Shown here in pieces: positions 15,958 to 22,432 of a stretch of DNA of 64,000 nucleotides. How positions within the stretch are numbered: the stretch's first letter is position 1; every line of letters begins with the position of its first letter. The notes beneath the pieces were generated by a model. It searched no databases, was not told where the DNA came from, and saw only the letters and a program-made list of their open reading frames with translations. The DNA comes from Firmicutes bacterium HGW-Firmicutes-14. GTDB taxonomy: Bacteria; Bacillota; Thermincolia; Thermincolales; UBA2595. The position numbers and the translations under genes are program-made. The stretch is from contig PHAB01000016.1 of the NCBI GenBank assembly GCA_002840275.1, positions 49,194 through 113,193 on the forward strand, in the 5' to 3' direction.

Positions 15958-16607
15958 CAGTTCTGGTTTACCAGGTTTTTCTTTGCCGCATATGCAGCCG
16001 CCTCTGTCCGGTTGACCAAATTTAACTTAGCCAAGATACTGCTTACATAGTTCCTGACCGTTTTTTCACTCAGATAAATAGATTCGGCAATTTCCTTGTT
16101 CGTTTTACCCTCTGCTATCAGGACCAGGACCTTTTTCTCCTGGGCCGTAAGCTGTTCCAGCGCGTCCTGGGATCTTTGACCGCTTCGTCTCATCTGGTCC
16201 AGAAGCTTCTTGGTAACTTTAGAGTCCAAAAGGGACTCATCCCTGTGAACAGCTCTGACTGCCCTGATTATTTCATCACTCCCCACATCTTTAAGGACAT
16301 AACCCTTGGCGCCGGCAAAAATAGATTCCATCAGCATATCCTCTTCTCCGTAAGAGGTAAGCATTATAACCCTGGTTTCAGGGAAACAGTTGCAAATTTC
16401 ACGGCAGGCATCAATCCCACTGCTCTTTTTCAGACAGATATCCATGATCACCACATCAGGCCGAAACTGCTCTGTTTTTAACAGGGCTTCTCCCAGTGTG
16501 CTGGCGCCTCCCACTACTTCCAGGTCGGAAAACTGTTCCATAAAATGTGTCAGGCCCATCCGTACTATTTCATGGTCATCCACTACCAAAACCCTGATTT
16601 TTTCCAT
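15957..16607 (-). CDS. NarL/DosR-type response regulator
   Basis: 216 aa. The receiver domain has the acidic pair in VVDDHEIV, the phosphoacceptor Asp in DVVIMDICL, the LTS switch residue and YVLKDVG. The C-terminal LuxR-type helix-turn-helix is LTAQEKKVLVLIAEGKTNKE followed by SEKTVRNYVSSILAKL. ATG 16607 has a GGGGAT-type ribosome site; the frame extends to 16703 without one. It lies 101 bases after the histidine kinase gene and is surely its partner. A DosR-like box in three nearby promoters makes it the best candidate regulator of the cytochrome, HD-GGDEF and SPFH genes. The signal is unknown. Confidence 0.9.
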   Translation of the reverse strand: MEKIRVLVVDDHEIVRMGLTHFMEQFSDLEVVGGASTLGEALLKTEQFRPDVVIMDICLKKSSGIDACREICNCFPETRVIMLTSYGEEDMLMESIFAGAKGYVLKDVGSDEIIRAVRAVHRDESLLDSKVTKKLLDQMRRSGQRSQDALEQLTAQEKKVLVLIAEGKTNKEIAESIYLSEKTVRNYVSSILAKLNLVNRTEAAAYAAKKNLVNQN

Positions 16608-16708
16608 CTTATCCCCATCTCCTTTAATCCTGAAGGATTGCCTACAATTTAACACAGCAGCGGTACCGGGACAATTGATACTTGTACCGTCTTTATGGGA
16701 CATATGCC

Positions 16709-18145
16709 TCAGTTGTTAAGAGGTATTGTAATGCTAATCCCCGTCCCCTTACCAGTCCCGGAAAGCAGGTTGAATTCACCTCCCAGCAGCATGACCCTCG
16801 TTCTCATATTACGAAGACCGAGGTGGGTCCGGAATCCATCATCCCCGGGGTCTTCCCGGGATGAAAACCCCCGGCCGTTGTCCTTTACCAAGACTTTCAG
16901 GATACCTCCCTCAACCCTGATATCAACTTCAGCCATAGTTGCGCCGGAATGCCGGACGACATTGTTCAGAGCTTCACGGATTACCTGACGCAGTTGTTGC
17001 TGCCAGTCTTCAGCGTCAACTTCAGGTTGTATATATAAGCCTGGTGACAGGGGGAAATTAAAACTTACCTGAAGACCGGTTTCCCTCTTAAACTGCTCTA
17101 TCAGGTTAATCAGCGAGTCCTTAAAGTCCTGGTCACTGCCCTTGGATTCCAAACCCTTTATATAGGCCCTCAAAGTATGGATTACCTTGTTCAGCCGTTC
17201 GACTGAGGTAGTAATCTGCCGCGATGCCCGGTCACTGTCCCTGTCTATCAGGTAACCGCTGGTCTGCAGATCCAGGCCGACAGCATAAATGGATTGTATC
17301 ACATCATCATGAAGGTCCCGGGCAAACCGTTCCCTTTCCTTATAAACCGCTTCAAGCCGCCTGCTTTCTGTTACCTGCCGCTGTTTTTCCAGGTCAAATA
17401 TACCTAACATGCTGGTAATCGATATGGTAGAAAGAAGGGCAGTAGCCGTTCGGAATAATTCTATGGGCAGGCCTGTGGCAGATCTGAAAGTACCGGCATT
17501 CAAAATGTGGCTTAACCATCCTACACTTTCGTGAGGTACTACAAGACCGCTGAAAAAAGCAAAGAGTCCAAAAGCCACTGTGGCTGCATACAGATTGGCA
17601 ACCACCGACCGGTCATTGATCTTCTTCACTTCCCGGATTTGCAGGGCAAGTCCGTAAGCAGTAAATAAACCGGCCGGAAAGGCGAGCAGGTAACGGGACC
17701 AGCATTCACTGTGCAGCAGCCATTCGATTAACTGGTCAGTGCCTATCAGAGGGATAAACCTTGAAAACTGGAGAAACCAAGCGAGGAAAGCAACCGTAGG
17801 CATGGTCAGCCACCAGAAGAAATTCTGCCTGCGTGTATCAGAAACCAGTTTTATCCCGAAGCAAAACAGAAAAAAGTACGATACTGACTGAAGCAGTCTC
17901 TGGAGTGCAATTAACTTCCACATTGGAAAGTCACCAAAATCCGGCACCTTTACCGGCATGAATACACTGCCCCATTCACTGAATCCGTGCAGCAGGGCAA
18001 AAGCTGCCAGAAGACTTAGACTGTGGGCCATGCGGAAACTGCTGTAACTGCGGTACTGCAGGGCAATCGCCAGCCCCATGGTATAGAAAGACAACCCATA
18101 AACAAAATACATGGCCAGGACGTTTACATTTAGTATCTCATTCAT
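16709..18145 (-). CDS. membrane sensor histidine kinase, HisKA_3 (NarX/DesK/DosS) type
   Basis: 478 aa. The first 250 residues hold about seven hydrophobic helices with no large extracellular domain, so sensing probably occurs in or at the membrane (lipid, quinone or redox state). The dimerisation/H-box is RDLHDDVIQSIYAVGLDLQ, containing the HDxxxQ phosphatase motif. The ATPase domain has EALNNVVRHS (N-box), VKDNGRGF (G1) and GKGTGISITIPL. ATG 18145 has GGAGG at 9 bases. It is upstream of its response regulator and divergent from the SPFH gene. Confidence 0.9.
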   Translation of the reverse strand: MNEILNVNVLAMYFVYGLSFYTMGLAIALQYRSYSSFRMAHSLSLLAAFALLHGFSEWGSVFMPVKVPDFGDFPMWKLIALQRLLQSVSYFFLFCFGIKLVSDTRRQNFFWWLTMPTVAFLAWFLQFSRFIPLIGTDQLIEWLLHSECWSRYLLAFPAGLFTAYGLALQIREVKKINDRSVVANLYAATVAFGLFAFFSGLVVPHESVGWLSHILNAGTFRSATGLPIELFRTATALLSTISITSMLGIFDLEKQRQVTESRRLEAVYKERERFARDLHDDVIQSIYAVGLDLQTSGYLIDRDSDRASRQITTSVERLNKVIHTLRAYIKGLESKGSDQDFKDSLINLIEQFKRETGLQVSFNFPLSPGLYIQPEVDAEDWQQQLRQVIREALNNVVRHSGATMAEVDIRVEGGILKVLVKDNGRGFSSREDPGDDGFRTHLGLRNMRTRVMLLGGEFNLLSGTGKGTGISITIPLNN

Positions 18146-18379
18146 GCTTCTTTACCTCCAGTAAACCCCGGGGCATGCCTGGTTCTCTGTTTTCCGGAAA
18201 TGTTCCAATGGTACTCCTTAAGAATTTTATAATAATAACTACTACTACGTCAATGGATTCCCGTTGTCCGGGTATTATTTGTGCCCCAGTGGTTGTCTTC
18301 CGCACTTTTCATGCCTGCCGGCCAGAATATTATGGAAGACAAAAGGTCCTATGAAAATTATAACAGCCTTTTGTCTGCC
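18146..18379. other. intergenic region between the kinase and SPFH genes
   Basis: 234 bases of the 471-base divergent gap. It should hold the kinase promoter on the minus strand, but no convincing -35/-10 pair stands out. ATAATAATAACTACTACTAC at 18228-18247 is a short simple-sequence run. No coding remnant is seen. Confidence 0.4.
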
Positions 18380-18466
18380 GGGACATGTGTCAACCTGCCC
18401 ATGTCATTTGTCCCCATAATTCAGGGCAGGTGACAGGAAGATTTGTCAGGGATAAAAGTCTATAAT
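18380..18466 (+). promoter_or_regulatory. SPFH-gene promoter with GGGAC/TGAC boxes
   Basis: -10 TATAAT at 18461-18466; TGACAGGAAGAT at 18431-18442, exactly 18 bases upstream as in the HD-GGDEF promoter. On the minus strand 18401-18415 reads GGGGACAAATGACAT, and GGGACATGTGTCAACC starts at 18380. The lack of a consensus -35 and the repeated boxes point to an activator-dependent promoter. Confidence 0.65.
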
Positions 18467-18616
18467 TAAAACAACTCCATTCACTCACTGCCAAGAATTG
18501 AGTGACCCATGATATCCCGCCGCTCCGCTAATTGCTTCCAAAATCAGACACACACCGTAGACCAGGGCTACAAGATCCCTGCTTTTTATTTCAACAATAA
18601 CAAGGAGGATGTAAGA

Positions 18617-19504
18617 ATGAATATTTTTGCTATTGTACTTTTTGTAATTATTGCCGGAATCGGCGCGGTTGCAACCCAGATTACCGGGGACAAGACATAT
18701 GTTATAGCCCTTACAGCAGCTGCAGGTATAATCATGTTAGCCACAAAAATGGCCAACCAGTGGGAAAAAGGAGTCGTCCTAAGGCTGGGCAGGTTTAAGA
18801 AAATTGCCGGACCGGGAATGTTTTTTGTCATCCCTGTGATTGATTCGGTTACCGCCTGGATTGACCAGAGGGTAATGGTAACCTCCTTTACCGCTGAACA
18901 AACCCTGACTAAGGATACCGTTCCCGTGGATGTGGATGCAGTCCTCTTCTGGTCTGTATTGGATGCCAAAAAAGCGGCCCTGGAAGTAAAGGATTATAAA
19001 AGCGCTGTTTCATGGGCGGCTCAAACCACTTTAAGAGATATCATCGGACGGACCCTGTTATCCGAAATGCTGGCCGACAGGGAAACAATCGATCAGGAAC
19101 TGAGGAAAGTAATTGACAGCAAAACAGAACCGTGGGGTATCTCGGTCCAGTCGGTTGAAATAAGGGATGTCCTTATACCTCCCAACCTGCAGGATGCCAT
19201 GTCCAGGGAAGCCCAGGCTGAAAGGGAAAGAAAAGCAAGGATTATTCTCGGTACCGCGGAAACAGAAATTGCTGAGAAATTCTCCGCTGCTTCCAAGGCC
19301 TACATCAACAACCCCATGGCCCTGCAGCTCAGGGCGATGAACATCCTCTATGAAGGCCTGAAAGAAAAAGGAGCCCTTGTAGTAGTCCCCAGCACAGCGG
19401 TTGAAACAATGGGACTCGGGACCATTTCCGGCTTGAGCGCCCTGGCCAGGGAAAGCATTCCCGGTTTCGAAAGCGGCCAGGAAGGCACCGGCGGTGGGCA
19501 ATAA
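18617..19504 (+). CDS. SPFH/band-7 protein, slipin (stomatin-like)
   Basis: 295 aa. N-terminal hydrophobic helices (residues 3-45) anchor it in the membrane; the SPFH domain follows (ANQWEKGVVLRLGRFKKIAG, VDAVLFWSVLDAKKA), then a helical region rich in A/E/K (REAQAERERKARIILG) that mediates oligomers. Slipins scaffold membrane microdomains and often partner with NfeD proteases; no nfeD gene is next to it. ATG 18617 is preceded by AAGGAGG. It carries a DosR-like promoter, so it may be part of a membrane or respiratory stress response. Confidence 0.9.
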   Translation: MNIFAIVLFVIIAGIGAVATQITGDKTYVIALTAAAGIIMLATKMANQWEKGVVLRLGRFKKIAGPGMFFVIPVIDSVTAWIDQRVMVTSFTAEQTLTKDTVPVDVDAVLFWSVLDAKKAALEVKDYKSAVSWAAQTTLRDIIGRTLLSEMLADRETIDQELRKVIDSKTEPWGISVQSVEIRDVLIPPNLQDAMSREAQAERERKARIILGTAETEIAEKFSAASKAYINNPMALQLRAMNILYEGLKEKGALVVVPSTAVETMGLGTISGLSALARESIPGFESGQEGTGGGQ

Positions 19505-19564
19505 CAGCAACCAATAGCAGAAACTGACCATACTGAAAAATAAATTAGGCACTGCCAAGCACGG

Positions 19565-19596
19565 GGCTGCTGGATATTCTCCAGCAGCCTCTTTAT
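19565..19596 (+). terminator. rho-independent terminator
   Basis: Perfect stem GGCTGCTGGA / TCCAGCAGCC followed by TCTTTATC, 60 bases after the SPFH stop codon. Confidence 0.8.
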
Positions 19597-19672
19597 CATC
19601 CGAAGGTATTGTGGTTGACGTTCCTCCACCTTTGTAATACCCTTATAAATATCGCCTGAGTAATAATTAACG

Positions 19673-19975
19673 TTAAGATAAAAGTTCATATATGTTATAC
19701 AATATCAAAAAAACTCCTGCCAAACCTGCTAATGAATTAATTATTTTATCTATTGAAGAAAATAATAAAGATTCTGATCTTTCTGGTACAATATATGCAC
19801 TTCCAAGAAACGATGTTTTTGTTATAAAACCAAAAACGCTTGCAGTAACCAACAAAGCACCTAATAATGCATACCCAAAGTGATTAGCAACATAGTTGTC
19901 ATTCAACACGATAATACCTACTAACACTGATAGCAGTACAAATATATTATATAGTTTTTTTATCTTTCTACTCAT
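19673..19975 (-). CDS. hypothetical small membrane protein
   Basis: 100 aa with two or three hydrophobic helices (residues 9-28, 33-52, 80-98). ATG 19975 has GGAGG at 8 bases. I recognise no family. The gene is clearly more AT-rich than its neighbours and lies beside a frameshifted secreted-protein gene, so recent acquisition or relaxed constraint is possible. Confidence 0.55.
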   Translation of the reverse strand: MSRKIKKLYNIFVLLSVLVGIIVLNDNYVANHFGYALLGALLVTASVFGFITKTSFLGSAYIVPERSESLLFSSIDKIINSLAGLAGVFLILYNIYELLS

Positions 19976-19999
19976 AGATACTCCTCCATATGTAAGCGT

Positions 20000-20403
20000 C
20001 TAATCTAAAGAGATTCCTAAATCGTCCTTTTCTATCTTTCCGGTAAAAACAAACTCACTGTATGTGTTAACACACCGAGATAGACTATTCTTAGTTGCGT
20101 ATTCTTCGCCGACATTAAATTTATTTTTTGAAGTTTCCTTTACCTCAAGGGTTCTAGAATCTCTCCATGAGGATTGGTTTGCAATGTTAACAAGGTTCTT
20201 AATGCGCCCTTTGTGGAAGTATAGCCCGGTTTTACCGGGACATAATCAACCGGTTTGTCTGCCGTATTAACCTCCTGTTCTACAGCCAAAGCCTGCGGGA
20301 GGTAAAACATGTTTGTGGCAGACAAAAGAAAGGTTATCATTACAAACACCGCTATAACCTTTTTTTGCAGGTTTCTGCCTTTCTTTTTACACAAAAACGT
20401 CAT
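20000..20403 (-). pseudogene. frameshifted gene for a small secreted protein under riboswitch control
   Basis: The frame from 20403 encodes 87 residues: a Lys-rich start, a hydrophobic signal segment and a likely cleavage after PQALA, then a polar exported part. It stops at 20140. In another frame the reading continues without interruption (W-R-D-S-R-T-L-E-V-K-E-T-S-K, later EFVFTGKIEKDDLGISLD) to a TAG at 20000-20002. One indel near 20165 would join them into a protein of about 133 aa. The family is not recognised. A c-di-GMP riboswitch and terminator precede it, so the intact protein was probably a surface or matrix component. A sequencing error is an alternative explanation for the shift. 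Confidence 0.6.
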
Positions 20404-20454
20404 TATCTCCTTTACCGTTTTTACTGTTGTTATAATTTAAACCCCCTATGAAAA

Positions 20455-20495
20455 CTAAAAAGATGCCTGTCCCGAGTGAGACAAACATCTTTTAA
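20455..20495 (-). terminator. riboswitch expression-platform terminator
   Basis: Minus-strand stem AAAAGATG / CATCTTTT with an inner TGTC / GACA pair, followed by TAGTTTTC. It lies between the c-di-GMP aptamer and the secreted-protein gene, as expected for transcriptional control. Confidence 0.8.
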
Positions 20496-20513
20496 TTAAT
20501 AGTTCCAAATTCT

Positions 20514-20682
20514 GCTTCGGCAGCCCGGCGACCGTGATCAGTAGGTAGTTATCAGTTAGCAGTTGGCAGTCTCATTGCCGGGATATCGGCTTCAAAACTG
20601 CCTACTATATACTGCCAACTGCCTACTAACTTTAGGCCCGTGGCTTTGCGCCCCCGCCTTTCGGCGGGTTTGCCTTTTCGGG
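20514..20682 (-). promoter_or_regulatory. cyclic-di-GMP-I (GEMM) riboswitch with expanded P3
   Basis: On the minus strand the conserved blocks appear in order: AAAAGGCAAACC, a GAAA tetraloop hairpin (CCCGCC GAAA GGCGGG), GCGCAAAGCCACGGGCCTAA, and after a long P3 insertion CGGTCGCCGGGCTGCCGAAG. These match the GEMM-I consensus, including the tetraloop and the AAAGCC core. P3 is enlarged by roughly 100 bases of self-complementary sequence (CAGTTGGCAGT / ACTGCCAACTG). It controls the secreted-protein gene at 20000-20403 through the terminator at 20455-20495. Confidence 0.9.
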
Positions 20683-20839
20683 AATTTGAATTCTATTTAA
20701 TTGAATGTTATCTAAATTTTATCATATCTGCTGACATATTTCTCCACCGATGGGTTATATTGCGGTTTTTGGGGGTTAAAATGCAGATTTGATGGTATTA
20801 GTTCCCATAAAATATCCTAACCCTGTTCAGTAACTCGGC

Positions 20840-22306
20840 CTATTTCGCTGCCGCACAGCCCCGGATCAGGGATGTCACGATGCCAATACCGGCGATTACC
20901 ACCCCTGCCATGAAAGTTATATTCATGGCCCCGGTGAAAGCCTGGGACTTCAGTTCGAGGCCTGCCAGTCCCTGGGAGGCAAAAAGTTCTGTCAGGTAAG
21001 CCCTCCGGCTGCTAAAAATCGCTCCTGATACAGCCACCCCTAATACCATACCAAGGTTGCGCATTATGGCCAGCATACCTGAAGCAATCCCGCGCCTGTT
21101 GACCGGTACCGCTCCCATAATAGCGCTGTTGTTGGGGGTCTGGAACATACCTGATCCTATCCCGACCACTACCATGGAAGCCACAATCATTGAAACCGGA
21201 GAATCGGCCTTAAGACCGCTTAGCAGCCATAATCCCAGGGTGGTAACAGCCATACCCAGGGAACTGATGTACCGGGTGTCAACCCGGTCAGAAACAGCCC
21301 CGCTCAAAGGGGCTATAATCATTGTCGTCAGGGGTGTGGGAATTAAAAACAGTCCGGCCTGGGACGGTGACAATTCCCTGAGCTGCTGAAGATAGAAAGG
21401 CATTATCAGGATAACCGAAAACATGGCCATATAATTTAAAAGCGCCGACAGGTTTCCCATAGAAAAAAGACGGTTTCTAAACAGAGTCAGGTCTACCATG
21501 GGGTGTCTAATCCTGCTTTCCAGGTATATGAAGAAGAGGAGTAAACCTAATCCGGCTGCCAGAGCGCCAAGAATATAAGGATTTTTCCAACCCAGCTTTT
21601 CCGTATAGCTCAGAGGTATTAAAATGAAGGCCAGGGCCAGGAATGCAGTAACGGCCCCTTTGAGGTCAAAGGGCTGTGCCTGCCTGCCCCCCGAATCCGG
21701 CAGCACCCTGTAAGCAAGTATTGAAACCAAAATGCCTATAGGAATATTAATAAAGAAAATGCTCGGCCAGCCAAAATGGTCGGTCAGCAACCCTCCCACA
21801 ACAGGTCCTGCGGTCAGGGCAATGGAAACAGAGACCGCAATAACCCCCAAAAATTTGCCCCGTTCACTGGGCGGGGCCACATCGGTGATAATGGCCGGCC
21901 CCATGGCCATAAGCATTCCTGCACCGATGGCCTGGAAGCCCCGAAATAAAATAAGCAGGGTAATGGAAGGCGCTAATGCACACATGAGTGAACCGATGGT
22001 AAAAACAACAAATCCGCTGATATATATTTTTTTATGCCCATAAAGGTCCCCAAGGCGGCCAAAAATCAGCAGAAGGCTGCTGATCATCAGCAGGTATGCC
22101 ATGATAACCCACTCCACCACTGCAAGAGTAGCATCGAAATGTGCCCCGATGGTGGGCAGGGCGATATTGACCACACTTGAATCCAAAGGCGCCATGAAGG
22201 TGCCTATGGCCACAGTAAGCAGAATCTGTCTCCTCCTGCCGCGGGTAAGCCGTTCATGAATTGATCCCTGTGGCTGTGCTTTGGGACTGGGACTGGAATC
22301 ATTCAT
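20840..22306 (-). CDS. MFS drug efflux transporter, DHA2 (EmrB/QacA) family, 14 TM
   Basis: 488-aa proton-driven multidrug exporter with about fourteen hydrophobic helices. Family motifs: LDSSVVNIALPTIG in TM1 (motif D1), GRLGDLYGHKKIY (motif A) in the loop after TM2, and a motif-C-like GPVVGGLL in TM5. ATG 22306 is preceded by AGAGGGATAATCA. It is monocistronic, with no adjacent regulator, so the substrate cannot be guessed. The 126-base gap to the next gene upstream holds no recognisable feature. Confidence 0.92.
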   Translation of the reverse strand: MNDSSPSPKAQPQGSIHERLTRGRRRQILLTVAIGTFMAPLDSSVVNIALPTIGAHFDATLAVVEWVIMAYLLMISSLLLIFGRLGDLYGHKKIYISGFVVFTIGSLMCALAPSITLLILFRGFQAIGAGMLMAMGPAIITDVAPPSERGKFLGVIAVSVSIALTAGPVVGGLLTDHFGWPSIFFINIPIGILVSILAYRVLPDSGGRQAQPFDLKGAVTAFLALAFILIPLSYTEKLGWKNPYILGALAAGLGLLLFFIYLESRIRHPMVDLTLFRNRLFSMGNLSALLNYMAMFSVILIMPFYLQQLRELSPSQAGLFLIPTPLTTMIIAPLSGAVSDRVDTRYISSLGMAVTTLGLWLLSGLKADSPVSMIVASMVVVGIGSGMFQTPNNSAIMGAVPVNRRGIASGMLAIMRNLGMVLGVAVSGAIFSSRRAYLTELFASQGLAGLELKSQAFTGAMNITFMAGVVIAGIGIVTSLIRGCAAAK

Positions 22307-22432
22307 TGATTATCCCTCTCTGTCCGTAACCTCATTTACCGCTGTCAGTAATTGCCGCTGATAACAAATTTATGCGACAATTATATAATGTTTTTTACCT
22401 TTTTGTCAAAATAATCAAAAGCTGTTTCCGCC

